In this document: positions 34,889 to 46,023 of the stretch, piece after piece
How positions within the stretch are numbered: the first letter of the stretch is position 1
How the letters are laid out: each line of letters starts with the position of its first letter
DNA from: Sordariomycetes sp. S80-01Y
Taxonomy: Eukaryota; Ascomycota; Sordariomycetes
Direction: 5' to 3'
NCBI GenBank assembly: GCA_037042185.1
Contig: JAXQJY010000027.1
Coordinates: 434,001 to 498,000, forward strand
DNA length: 64,000 nucleotides
The notes under the pieces: generated by a model
Seen by the model: only the letters and a program-made list of their open reading frames with translations
Told to the model about the DNA's origin: nothing
Databases searched by the model: none
Program-made: the position numbers and the translations under genes

Positions 34889-34929
34889 ATGATGGTGAAA
34901 TGATGGTGAAATGATGGTGAAATGATGGT
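34889..34929. repeat. Tandem repeat, 3.7 copies of ATGATGGTGAA
   Basis: Three exact 11-bp units and a partial fourth, in the AT-rich block. No coding context. Confidence 0.9.
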
Positions 34930-35965
34930 CGTCTCGTTCGCTGTCACAGTGTATCCTATTTATAGTCTACTTCTTATATTTAATCAGACCCGTGGCAAGG
35001 GGACAAGCTGACATTAATGTAGGCGTGCCGTTTCCTCCATATCAAAATAGCCACCTACATGAGATGATCGTATTACAATCAAAGCAATATATCTTTTCAG
35101 TTCTTCAAATTTTCCTTGTTTCTATCTATAGTTCCATTGCTTTTTCGACCCTACTCGCTGTATTGTGCGTCTGGAAGATTTACTAAAGGGACAGCTGTTT
35201 CAAGTGGCTTTGAGCATTATTGCCTGGTGAACAAACATCTTAAGTTGTTCTAGTACTATATATCACTTGCTGTTAGTATAAGGGCAGTATGATAGCGTAT
35301 GGCTTCCGCACTATGCAGCCCTTGCTGGGTCAATGCAATGGAACTAAGGACTACCTTTGATACTGTTCGTGAGGTTTTGATAGCAATTTTGGCGATGGAA
35401 CGATATTGTATTTCAGCCATTCTGTAGCCGATGCATGTAACGACCTAGGTGCTTGATATTCAATTTACATTTCAATCTTGGAGCTGGCTATATAAGCCGG
35501 GCTTGTGCTAAGCAACATATTTTACTCAATAATTCAGTTGCTACCGGACAGCGCAGCCGAGCCCCATCGCGTTATCTCTCCTCCGTCTCGTCAATAACCC
35601 TGGTCCTGACAATGGCCCACGTAAAAGCTGCTGTATCAAACAAATCAATGCTAATGGTCGGGCCAATTCCACGATATCAGGCTCTAATGAGCCTGGTAAA
35701 TATATGTTCACCACGTAGCTAGCGGCCTAGCGCTTGACTAGCTCCTTACTATTACGTGTTACGTCTAGTAATGTCATAATTGGCTGTATAGCTACTGTTG
35801 TATGGTCGGAAAAAGTAAACCCAGTCTCTCATCATTTATTCTAGAGGTAAAACAATTTATAGTAATGACCTTGAACTTCCATCTTCTAATTGCGGGATAA
35901 ATGAAGCCATATAATTAGTCTTCTAGCTGATATGGAAGCCTTCGACAACAGTTCGGAGTTTAGTC

Positions 35966-36235
35966 ATGATGGATGAGACAGGGTTTAACACAGAAGTGTC
36001 CATAAGGTATTTATCATTTATAGTCATATAGGGTATAAAAAAGTTTCTGATTGTTTCATACTAAGAAAGGCACGTACATTAAGGATATAATACATTACTA
36101 AGAGGGCATATAGTTTTCAGTTAACTATATCGAATGGGACCTTTGCTTTTAATGCGTCATTTCTAGAGTTTGTACCTATCTTGAAATCGAATTATACTAA
36201 TGGATGATTGGAACGTATATGTACCGTCGAACAAG
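35966..36235 (+). mobile_element. Possible degraded DDE transposase fragment (Tc1/IS630-like)
   Basis: Translated pieces resemble the catalytic core of fungal Tc1/IS630-type transposases: MMDETGFNTEVSIRY (first Asp region, 35966), NGTFAFNASFLEFVPILK (about 36133-36190, in another frame) and ILMDDWNVYVPSN (second Asp region, about 36191-36233). Order and spacing, about 77 codons between the two Asp motifs, fit the family. The region has several stops and frame changes, so it is long dead. The third acidic motif and terminal repeats were not found. This match is by eye from short motifs only. Confidence 0.35.
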
Positions 36236-39200
36236 ATGGCCAGCATAATGAAGCTAAAGGATTAACGACTAGCAGCCCTTCGTATATTCACACTAGATGC
36301 TGCGGTATCACTCGACCCAATTTATACGGTACAGAAGTAGCGCATTATATCTTTATCACAAAATGGATCACATATCCTTAGCATTACGTATATCTCTCTC
36401 TTCGGCCTAGTGATAGCATACATGAGGCGTTGGTGTAATACGGGTAAAAGTGCTCGGGACACTACAGCACCGGAATCTCCCTTAACATCACGCTATATAT
36501 ATATCAGAACAAGAGATGTCCTGATATAAAACAGCGGATATGAGCTAAATAAAAGAAATGAAGACACGAACTAAAGGAATTAACAGTCATCGTAGCAAGA
36601 TTCTGATATATTAATATCGTCGAATCATAGTTCAAAACGAATATAGGATATAATTGATCAATATGGAGGTCTGTGTCGTCTCAAAATGGACCAGCTGCTA
36701 CCTGGCGGAAACTAGGAACTAACTTCACAAGGAGCTTTCCAAGAGTTGCCGGCGATTTTTACGTAAACTCCTACATGGAAGGATGATAAGATAATTCGGC
36801 ATAGTCTGTAGGCTGAATAAAAACCCCTGGCTAAAGTCAACGACGTCACCATAACCCAACGACTAGCTATATACGCTCCCTCGCTTCACTTTAAGTCCAT
36901 GTCTGACACTACATACACAGTAGCAATTAGAACTTATTTGTTCCGTGACTTCACATCTTAACATTGCGAAGCTTCGTGGCGGAATGCATCATAAATCAAC
37001 GTTCTGAATATCAGCATAATCTTTGATGTAGTGGTTTTGAGCTAGAGTTATCCGTGATACACCCACGGATCATTCAACCGGTAGGATTAGCTTTTAACGA
37101 TCTCGGGATTCCTTCAGATCAAGTACAAGGATGCTAGTAGTGGAATCTTCATTTAATGAAATATTCCTCATTCGAGATATTTCCATATACCTCAGAAATG
37201 AAGTAGAGGATTCTTCCCTCGTAACCCATGTAGTACTAGCATTTCATCACCATGCTGTATTATCCCGATCACTTAACAAGGTATCAAATTTTTTGATCTT
37301 TTTAATCACAATTTCTTGATACATAGCAAAAGGCCGTCTTCAAGAGAACGAGATTTCGGTGAGGATGTATAAAAGCTCACAGTCCCCGCGTTTTAGATAA
37401 TATTTCTAGATTTTAGGATGACGGTTTCGGGCAGTGGATAACATCCAGATCCTGGACATATTTTTCTCCTTACAAAATATATTAACACATATATATTGGT
37501 CTATGTCAATCCCCCATGCCTCTTTATAGTATATTCCCTACGATTGGTTTATAGACAGCTTGTCTAGCTTGCTACGAAATATAGTTACCCAAGATATTCG
37601 ACTTAGCTAATCACTCCCTCTGCAAGCAGGATCTAAGTGGTTGACCTGGAAGGACACGACTTCAGATGCCATGCTAAGACTAATCGTAATCTGGATAATT
37701 ACCCAGCAAAATTTTATCCAAAGTCAGTGGACTTCATACTCGTCGATTAAAACAGGTCTCGATGACATCGACTAGTACATCACTAAAAGAATAGCAGGCA
37801 TCTGGTCAGGTTGCATTAAGAAGATCAGTCAACATATTGTATTCACCAAGACTGCTTAACACCGGGACTCACGACGGACCGAGCGTCCAACAAAAGACCT
37901 ACCAGCTACCATGCTAAGAGTTGAACTTTACTTTTCAGCGATCGGTAATTCCAAAAAAAATTGTTGTGACGCCCCGGGCTATAGTAACATAGGAGGTACA
38001 AGGATACCTTAAGCAACTATATAGACAGCCAGCATTTGGCAGTGTCATCTATGCGGCCAAAATGCGGATAGGATCTTAGACGAGTGAGTCTATTCTCCGC
38101 CGGATTTTCATAGTAAGGGTTTTTTCAAAGACCTTGACCGCATGTGATTGATTTACTGCCGGCTCGATCCGGACTTTGTCTTATATTTAACTAATCCAGA
38201 CACTAATATGGCCTCTGTATATTACTATACTAGGTGTACCTCGCGGCATATCAGTATGTAATTCCTCTTTCTTATGGTTCTTCGGCAGTAATCAGGTCCC
38301 GTTCTAAGTTAACGATAACTATAACAGCGCCGTGCGCGCCGCATCCGTCACCGACTCATTGATCTTTAATCAGGCATTTGTATTTACGTCTTCACAGCGC
38401 CTATCTGTTTAACGTGAAAGTTAGTACAAACCAGAGTGATGGATCGTACCATAGATACAAAATTCCCAGCCAAAAGACAAATACACACATATATTATGAA
38501 ACCTTATTGTTCCTTTCCACAACAGAGTTGTCATACAGCTTTCGCATTGTTTTTATTAATACTTTTTATGCCCATTTCGACGAATGAATGTAACCAGTCG
38601 GTAGTAATGAAGCTTTGTTTGTTATGTCCTTCGCTTTCATGACTACTGATCAGCTTCAACGTCACTCATGTCAGCTTGACTAACACTGAAAGCAGTTAGC
38701 TAAATTCAGATTATATCGATTGCATGTTTTGGGCTAAAATGCACTCTGTGGAACATCGCTCTCTATTTACGCGAGCCACTTAGGCAAGGGAATTTAGGCA
38801 TAGCTAGCTCCCAATTTCCCTTTATTCCATTATAACGAAAAGCGTGACGACATTTTAGGTACAGTGAAAAATGGATATATTGAGTAACGGTACCATTGTG
38901 GAAGGTTGTTACGATAATCTATCAGCAGCTGCAATCGTTAGGGAGAGCCGACAGCCAACATATGTATTGATCATTGTTTTCAAAATGATTACTAAAGTGG
39001 TATATAAGTTAAACAGCCTGGCAAAGTCTTGTTGTCATCGTTATCCAAAGAACCCATTGATTAACCCACTGAGTACTCAAGAGGAGAATACAATGCTTTT
39101 CTTTTCCACGAGCTTTAGTTCTACAACTAGGTACTAGCGTAGCTCAGCGCAGCCCTCAAGGACAACTTCACTATGGTTTCTATCACACACGACTTTTAAT

Positions 39201-39830
39201 TCCTCTCACCACCCCCCCCCCCATCACTTGCAAAGACCATTAGGGTATCGTGAACTCAATACCGCTTCCGCAAAAGTGACCAATACCCAGATATACTCCA
39301 AAGCCAAAATTATTCAGGGCACAAGACGTAATATACTAATATCTACTTAATATATAAGAGCCTCCAAAGGCAACTTTGACCATCAGCGTAGCTTTGTTGC
39401 GATTGCGGAAGAGTGATCATCCTCTTCATAATCTACTTTCTAGAGGCCCTATCCAGTATCTTTTGGAAGATGCAAAAGCAAGTTCATTACTCTGATATAT
39501 AGCTACTCCGAGAAGAAGAAGAAAAGAGATACAGTGGCTGATTCAATGATTCACTACCAAGACAGTAATACTGATGCTCTGTCTGATTATTGCCGAGTTC
39601 ACAGAACTAAAAGTTAGTTGACGAAGAAGCTTAATTTAACAATATATGTCTAGACAAATCTGTGAAAGTAATACCCAAGACGCGCCATTTATCTACTGAT
39701 TCGCTTTACGGTCGCCAATAAATATAATTAGTTCGTGGTGTAAAAAATTGCCAAGTCACGGTTTACATTAACCTTAGACTGAGCTAAGGGCCAATATGTA
39801 CCTTAGTAAGTACAACTATCAGACTGGGTG

Positions 39831-39902
39831 ATCGAAGCAATCGAGCCGTGTATAATTGGCTGGCTTGGTCCGATCACCTCTACACGGCTCGATTGCTTCG
39901 AT
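39831..39902. repeat. Perfect 22-bp inverted repeat (hairpin) with 28-bp loop
   Basis: Arm 39831-39852 (ATCGAAGCAATCGAGCCGTG and two more bases) is the exact reverse complement of 39881-39902. The arms are GC-richer than the surrounding block. Within the loop, CGATCACC also pairs with GGTGATCG overlapping the start of the left arm, so an alternative fold is possible. Could be a foldback element, part of a repeat's terminus, or a structured RNA. Confidence 0.9.
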
Positions 39903-40005
39903 ATAGTAATGCGCTGCGCTCTGAAGATCTGATGCAAAAGTATTATAGCTTAAGAAGGATGCTATCCAGAACGCTGGTTTAGACGGATTGAATACTGGTT
40001 ATCAC

Positions 40006-40278
40006 TGATACAACACCCTGTAGAAGACATCTAACAAGCTTAGAGATAATCCCTACACACAACCCCTTTCCCAACTCTTGAATGGTGATTCTAACTGTAG
40101 TACCCTGACAAGAACTTTGAAGCAGAAGTAAGTAGGCAAGATCAAAGGAACTGTTCTCATTGGGGAACAAGAAGCTATGGATTTAATAGGGATTATCTCT
40201 AAGCTTGTTGGATGTCTTCTAAAGGGTGTTGTATCACAGTTAGAATCACCATTCAAGAGTTGGGAAGGGGGATGTGTG
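40006..40278. repeat. Permuted inverted repeat: blocks A-B then inverted A'-B'
   Basis: Block A (40006-40055) matches the reverse complement of 40187-40236 with about two mismatches in 50. Block B (40056-40098) matches the reverse complement of about 40236-40278 with a few mismatches. A simple palindrome would read A B ... B' A'; here it reads A B ... A' B', so the inverted copy has its halves swapped. The 88-bp spacer is single copy. The blocks are better preserved than the block around them. Likely a rearranged piece of a repeated element whose family I cannot name. Confidence 0.85.
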
Positions 40279-41296
40279 CATGGCCTCACGATCAGGCAGA
40301 ACTATGTGAATAATTAGAATGTCAATAAAGCACCCTCCCCCATGATGGAAGTTAATGTCGTTTCACTTAAGCCCGGAGATTAGCTGTGACGGGCGAGCAT
40401 TGCATGACGGTGCTCGCAGCGATTTTTGTTATCATTGGTATGAGCACTGGGCTCATTGTATTCTTAGATCCCAAAATTTGACCAGCTTAGTCGTAACGGG
40501 AAAGCGCACAATGTCAATTTCAGGCACTCCTGGGCTCGTATTAATATTTCTTAATTTCATGTTACAAGAGTCTCATTGCTCTAGAACTGATGTTTACCTG
40601 TGCCCTCTGGTTTTGCTTAGAGGTCTGTATACGATGCTACAGTTCAAGGAGGTCCAACATTCTTCCATCTGTGATCGATGCGGTCCTGTCTCCTTGTTTG
40701 GTCCCCTAGACCTCGCCAACTTTTCTTACCAAGCCATGTAGATACACGCACTGCCGAGGCACGCTTTCCCTTACAAATTGGGCATTCTGGGTTCGATGGA
40801 CTGCCCAAAGACCCTGCTCAGCCAGAAATGTATTGGAGTTACGAGGTGCACATCACGGTGATTCTCGCAGTAATTTAGAACCCTACCATTTATTAGATCG
40901 TAGAACCAGAGAGACTGCTACTATTGCTTTAAACTGAACCGCGCATCATACATAGATACCAGGCGATCATCGGGCCCATGTCGTGGTAAACCCCCCCAAC
41001 ATGACCGGTGTAGTCCTATCAATTTACGCTTGGCCGCTTAAGCCAGTCCTTCCTGGTCATTGTGGAGGGGCAAGGTGAGTTGGCAGTACTGGAATGAATA
41101 TCTTGGGATCTTAAGCTGGGTGGTACGGAGCTAGATACAGTCAGTTGCTCATTGACTTATCGGGGGGTGTTCTGGGAACTTTTTGTCATGGGTAAAAGTG
41201 GCTGATAAACCAATGACCAAAACGTCCAGTCCGCTAGCATAGACAGCCCTTTTTTTTTTCTGTTTGCTTGTGCTGGGAGATCGGTTGTAAATGGCC

Positions 41297-41328
41297 GGAT
41301 TGGCCTTTTACCTGGATTGGCCTTTTAC
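41297..41328. repeat. Direct duplication, 15-17 bp, at the right edge of the AT-rich block
   Basis: GGATTGGCCTTTTACCT is followed at once by GGATTGGCCTTTTACTA. Close to the boundary with the VWA gene's 3' flank. Confidence 0.85.
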
Positions 41329-41442
41329 TACATAAAATATAGGGATACTAGGTGCCCCCGAGCTCCGCAAAGCGTGGGCACTTCCAAGCTGAATTTGGTA
41401 GGTCTAGGGTAGCCACGGCAATGGACGGGGGATCTATGCCCG

Positions 41443-43968
41443 CTAGAAGACAACACCAATATCTTTCCGAGCCTTTTGGTAGGTATCTGAACCCACGGTG
41501 CGACAAATCCATTCCTCTGCCTTTTCCGTGATCATTGCCCATGTATCCTTCTCCCCAAAATATTTTTTCTGCAAGTAGGCGATTGAGGCGACAGTAGCTA
41601 GGATGTCGTCGGACAGACCTGGCACAGTTGCATTCGCGACTTGTTCTCGGTCCACCCCCAAGAGTTCCACGATCTCTTTGCCCCAGACCCATCTGCCGTC
41701 GAACAATTGCAAGCCGATAAGTTGTTGCCAAGGGGCAACTGTCGGTTCGGGCATGGGAGAGGTGGCTCGAGCTGGAGCATCATCATCTATGAGCGCGAAG
41801 CCCATATCCTCGTCACTCTCCTCAGCCTCCTCCAAACATTGACTGGAAAGAACAGGCGAAACGAAAGTCATGCTAGAAGACGAAACGTTGGCGACTCTCA
41901 TCTCGGTCAAACCCCCCTTGAGAACACAGTCGGCACCCCCCGCATCCAGGGCAACGAATGAAGTCCATTTCCCCGTGATCTGGTGCCGAATACCAAATTT
42001 AACAGCCTCATGTTCCACCATGTCAGGGAACCTGCCTTCAAACTCTTCGCTCAGCTTGTTTCCAGTGACAGAATTAGAAGCGTGGAAGATCCAGCCGCGA
42101 TTCTGTTCAAGCTCACGAATCATGTGGCGAGCCGCCAGCTGGTGTATAGTTTTCCCCCTTCCCGGCAGGAAAGTAATCGGAACCTCCAACTCCAGTGGCC
42201 CATGGAGAGAGGATCCTTTGAGTAGGAGCGATTTCGGTAGATGATACTGGTTATCCTCGGAGAGTAGCACGTAGGCTGTGGTTCTACTGAAAGGGAACAG
42301 AGCGGGGACTTTGTACGGCGACTGGACGTATCGAGGAGTAGCAATGCTGGGGAGATGGGCGTACTTGGAGGTGAAATCCTCTTGGCTGTCCTTTTGATCA
42401 GCAGTGTCTGACACATTGTTGTCGTAAAGAGGGATCGTGTCTTGCTTGTCCTCGGAAACTAGCTCCGGGTCGCTCAGCGTCAAAGTATTAGCGCTTGTCT
42501 CGACAAGTTCGAAGCCATCATCCTCCGCTTCTTGGCTGGTGCTGCGATATTTGAGCGCGAGGGAATAATCTTGAATGTGTGGCGTCAGTGAAGCCCTAAG
42601 CATGCGAATAAATTTCGTAGTTGCCTGCTCATCATCTTTCACGAATTGAGCGAAACCGTTGCCGGCTCGAGCAGCGCCTTCGATCAGAGCATGACTTGCA
42701 TTCCGACCAATGCCAACGGTGAACAATCTTATAGCACCTTTGCTCTCAGCAACCCCGTGATCGATAAGATCAAAGAGATCTTGTTGTTCCCAAACATCGC
42801 CATCCGTAAGCAAGAACACTTCGAGATTCATATCCTTGTATCTCCTGGCAAAAGTCTCCGCCACAGGCTGGTACATTTCTGTGCCGCCAAAATCAGAACC
42901 AAAGGAATTGGCATAGGCGATGGCCTTGTCGAGCGTATCCTGGTCGTAGGTCTGCGAACGCTCCCAGAGAAATTCGAAGTGGCTGCCAAAGCTAACCAGG
43001 TTGAATTTGGTACCAAGAGGAAGGGACTTGAGGAAGACATTCAAAGCAGCTTTCAGCCTACCAATCTTGTCTGAGCCACCCATACTACCGCTGCGATCAC
43101 AAACGAAGACGATTTCGGGCCTGTCTGTAGGGATACTGAATTTGGGCACGAGGGTCATCATGAGGGCTCGCTGATGGGGAATGTCGGGATGAGTCTCAAG
43201 GATGGCACAGGGCTCTCCCAATTTGGTTGCGGCGATCTGGACTACAAAGTCATCTGCAAGCTCGGCTGTGCCGAGGGACAAACTAGCAGAAGCCCTTGTA
43301 AGAGAAGGCTCATATTGAGTAGTGGCGTCAGAGAGACGACCAAGCTGGACCGCGATTGGATGCGTTGGTGACTGGACTGACGTGATGTTGGACCCCAGGG
43401 GCATTTCTGCGTCGATGGTGACCGAGAAGCTCTGCTTAGGTTGGGAAACTTGTGTGATATCGGCTTGGAAGAGCTCAGATGACCCATAGCGAGGGGCAAT
43501 CTTGGTGGGAATTGTGAAGCGTATAGCGTCGGTCTCGGCGTCGTGCTTGAGATCTGTGAGATATTCAATCTCGATAGCTATGGTCGCCCCAGCCGGGACA
43601 TTTCCAATGCTCGCGAAAAAGACGTCACCAGCACTTTGAGACTGCTCAAGCAAACCAGCCACACATCCGTCGGCCTTGGCTTGCTTGTACGTGCTCTTTG
43701 CCGCGGACTTTTCTTGAACGACCCCGTGGATGACTCGGGAACCAATGTGTGCCGCGAAGCTTACGACTGAAACGCCTTCGTAGAGAGGGAAGACATAGTG
43801 AAGTTCCTCGAGAGGCTTGAGTAGGTCTGGGTTCTCGAAGGTCTGTTTAAGTGTCGTCCTGGAAGACGTCGAGAGGATCTTGGTGTGAGCGTTGACAGCG
43901 AGAAGGCGAATGTACTTGCGCTCAGTACCGACGACAACGTCGCAGCCACAACGAGGGAATTTGTCCAT
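41443..43968 (-). CDS. VIT and von Willebrand factor A domain protein
   Basis: Single exon, 841 aa. Residues about 15-145 form a VIT domain (RTTLKQTFENPDLLKPLEEL, HYVFPLYEGVSVVSF, GVVQEKSAAKSTYKQAKADG, GNVPAGATIAIEIEY). A VWA domain follows from about 285, with a complete MIDAS metal site: DRSGSMGGSDK at 291, a Thr in FGGTEMYQP and an Asp in LLTDGDVW. The C-terminal part, with an acidic patch (EEAEESDEDMGF), ends in a conserved helical segment (VPGLSDDILATVASIAYLQK). The build is that of inter-alpha-inhibitor heavy-chain/VWA5A-like proteins, common in ascomycetes; no secretion signal is seen, so it is probably intracellular. Function unknown. It is the first gene right of the AT-rich block and is intact. 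Confidence 0.93.
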   Translation of the reverse strand: MDKFPRCGCDVVVGTERKYIRLLAVNAHTKILSTSSRTTLKQTFENPDLLKPLEELHYVFPLYEGVSVVSFAAHIGSRVIHGVVQEKSAAKSTYKQAKADGCVAGLLEQSQSAGDVFFASIGNVPAGATIAIEIEYLTDLKHDAETDAIRFTIPTKIAPRYGSSELFQADITQVSQPKQSFSVTIDAEMPLGSNITSVQSPTHPIAVQLGRLSDATTQYEPSLTRASASLSLGTAELADDFVVQIAATKLGEPCAILETHPDIPHQRALMMTLVPKFSIPTDRPEIVFVCDRSGSMGGSDKIGRLKAALNVFLKSLPLGTKFNLVSFGSHFEFLWERSQTYDQDTLDKAIAYANSFGSDFGGTEMYQPVAETFARRYKDMNLEVFLLTDGDVWEQQDLFDLIDHGVAESKGAIRLFTVGIGRNASHALIEGAARAGNGFAQFVKDDEQATTKFIRMLRASLTPHIQDYSLALKYRSTSQEAEDDGFELVETSANTLTLSDPELVSEDKQDTIPLYDNNVSDTADQKDSQEDFTSKYAHLPSIATPRYVQSPYKVPALFPFSRTTAYVLLSEDNQYHLPKSLLLKGSSLHGPLELEVPITFLPGRGKTIHQLAARHMIRELEQNRGWIFHASNSVTGNKLSEEFEGRFPDMVEHEAVKFGIRHQITGKWTSFVALDAGGADCVLKGGLTEMRVANVSSSSMTFVSPVLSSQCLEEAEESDEDMGFALIDDDAPARATSPMPEPTVAPWQQLIGLQLFDGRWVWGKEIVELLGVDREQVANATVPGLSDDILATVASIAYLQKKYFGEKDTWAMITEKAEEWICRTVGSDTYQKARKDIGVVF

Positions 43969-44897
43969 ACCAGTTTGGAGATTTCTTAGATTGCCATTGA
44001 AGGATTACGGCTAGCTAAGGAGGGAGCTGGTCAAGCGTGACAAGGTCAGGTCTCCCCCTTTTATGTCGGTGAGGGCAGAGGCTGCTGGATCTCAAACTAC
44101 GCATGTCGTAAGGCAGAAGAGTCACTGCTCTTCATTCAGTCTATGCAGAATTCATATATGATCCCTGAAAGCATCGGGATCGAGCTTGTCAGCCTGCTGG
44201 GTATGCGGCGTCAAGGCGCCATGGTTAGGACTCGGTGCGCCCTCACAATGAGATGCGCAATCGCTGTTGGTCGAACGGCAGGTTTCCATCATCCATTCGC
44301 CACACGATTGAAGGATTCAGAACCACCGCATTGTTTACCTGTGCCACTCTCTCATTTCATAGGCTTACGGTGTATGAGTGACTCAACGGCGAAGAGACCT
44401 GGGTTTAGGACGGAGTATTTCAAAGTACCATTGGTACGGGTGCCAGGGAAAAGGAGGAGTCATCCGGGGCCCACTGTTAAGGAACCGCCCCGGGTCAGGT
44501 CGCTGACAGTGGCTGACTCCCCGCAAGCCTCCAGTCAATGCACCAGCCACCCCACCTCAGCCACCTCCAGTTCTCGACCTCCCACGAGGTTAGAGGGATA
44601 GTTAACAGAAGCAACCCCATCCACGGGAGCGCGGCGGCCAACCCAACAGGAAACGGTTGTCTGCTACGCGGACATCTGCTATACATTCTGAAACGCACTC
44701 GGTAAAATCTCATCGAGATGCGCGCACTCTCAAGATGCTTTCCTGTGTATTCAAAGTCATGACGTCAGGCGCCCGAGGCAGTCGACGACATCACCTCTGG
44801 AAGCCAGATGACGATGACGGATGACTATATCGCGATTTAACGAGATAGGCTTGTGGGCAGTTTCTTCTTCCTTGCGTCGTAACCAAGCGCACTCGTG
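43969..44897. promoter_or_regulatory. Divergent intergenic region between VWA and NTF2-like genes
   Basis: 929 bp. On the minus strand an ACATAAAAGGGGGA stretch near 44054-44067 could be a TATA-like element for the VWA gene. One plus-strand frame of 152 codons (44143-44601) has no recognisable product and is probably chance. Confidence 0.45.
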
Positions 44898-45793
44898 ATG
44901 AGACTTCCCAACCACCGTCCGCTAACCAAGGCTTTTCAATCTACCCGTCCACTAGCATCAACACCACCCGCTTCTATCAAACGACAGGCAGCTCCCAGCA
45001 TATCGTGCACAATGGCATCCTCAGCAAGCTCGACGCCTTCAATGACCTCTGTTGGTGTTCATAATAGTACCATCAACGAGGCGCCTGGCGTCTCCTTGAG
45101 TCCATCCCAGAAGCTGGCTGTGGGTTCTGTTCTCGACGTGAGTAGTAAACTATTTCGGTGAAGCTCCATCTGATTCGTTTCGATCAGCTCTTCGAAGGCC
45201 GTCCTTCTTTGAAGCACCTTGCTTTATGGAATCCTAAGGGCATGTTCCAAGACCCTATCGCCCTCGCAGAAGGCTACGACCGCTTCGCCGCCCAGTGGTA
45301 CGGCCTGCCAGCTCTATTTGACCCTATCAAATTGCAGTCTCACAAGGTCATTGATGCTGGCAACCCCATTGTGCTCGAGATGAGCAACAAGTACGTCGTC
45401 AAGGGTATCAAACAAGAGAAGATTATGGATAGCATCATCCGCATCACTCTTGGGGCCGATGGAAAGATCGACAAGGTCGAAGATCGATGGAACGACAAGC
45501 TCCCTGAAGGCAGTGTCAGCGAGGTAAGTTCTACATCTCGATCTACATCAAAGCATGGGACTGCAGGGCCTCTCTCGATCAGAGTTCCAGGGCTACCAAT
45601 ATGTATCATGATCACTACGAGCCTATTCACGTTCAAACATCCTTCGGCGTCTTCGCAAACATAGTAGCTGATACCGCCTTAGGCCTTCCGCAAATTGAAC
45701 GCAATGACCGTTCCCAACATTGTTAAGGTCCCCAAGACAGAAGAGGAAGACCGGAAAATGCAGGATGAGCGTCACGGTGTCAACCAACAGTAG
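44898..45793 (+). CDS. NTF2/SnoaL-like fold protein, function unknown
   Basis: Three exons (44898-45137, 45188-45523, 45683-45793) give 228 aa. The core reads SPSQKLAVGSVLDLFEGRPS, FQDPIALAEGYDRFAAQWYG, VIDAGNPIVLEMSNKYVVKG and IIRITLGADGKIDKVEDRW, a helix-then-sheet order typical of NTF2-like proteins that form dimers with a cavity. The first 38 residues are rich in Arg, Ser, Pro and Thr and could be a mitochondrial targeting peptide; an inner ATG at 45012 could give a shorter cytosolic form (MASSASSTPSM). Intron 2 is 159 nt, longer than the others here. No active-site residues can be assigned. Convergent with the bHLH gene. Confidence 0.85.
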
Positions 45794-46023
45794 GGGGGAG
45801 GGGAATTTTAATTATGTCGAAATGGCGGTATTCCATACTGTGAGTACGAGCCTTACATAGCCAGCAATTTGAACCCATGGAAAATTAAAAACAGCCTCCC
45901 AAATCATCTCCCTTATCACGCCTGTGAATATACGACAGCGATTGCGGCCAGCTTTGAAGCAAATCAACCCAAAATATCCTAGACAGAAAGCAATGGAAGA
46001 GAGGGAATACGCCGAAATCCTTC

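Larger units (their letters stand above)
30906..41442. other. AT-rich gene-free block (about 10.4 kb)
   Basis: From about 30.95 kb base composition changes abruptly from GC-rich to AT-rich (sample lines are about 32-48% GC) and returns near 41.35 kb. No frame longer than about 128 codons exists; none has a recognisable full domain. A possible DDE transposase relic (35966-36235), a 22-bp hairpin (39831-39902), a permuted inverted repeat (40006-40278), an 11-bp tandem repeat (34889-34929), a run of 11 C at 39212-39222 and a 17-bp duplication (41297-41328) are listed apart. This is probably an old transposon-derived AT isochore. One sample at about 31.1 kb gave more TpA than ApT but no clear loss of CpA/TpG, so RIP is possible but not shown. 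Confidence 0.75.

Noticed and set aside
35453-35722. Plus-strand frame of 89 codons in the AT-rich block
   Set aside because: No recognisable motif; isolated and surrounded by stops.
39979-40289. Minus-strand frames over the permuted repeat, considered as a retroelement relic
   Set aside because: No motif of any retroelement protein could be recognised, so only the repeat structure is reported.
40355-40741. Plus-strand frame of 128 codons in the AT-rich block
   Set aside because: Longest frame of the block but no domain, no neighbours and no promoter-like signal; a chance frame is likely.
30906-41442. The AT block as a whole centromere
   Set aside because: Too short and without supporting evidence such as chromatin data; only kept as one possibility.
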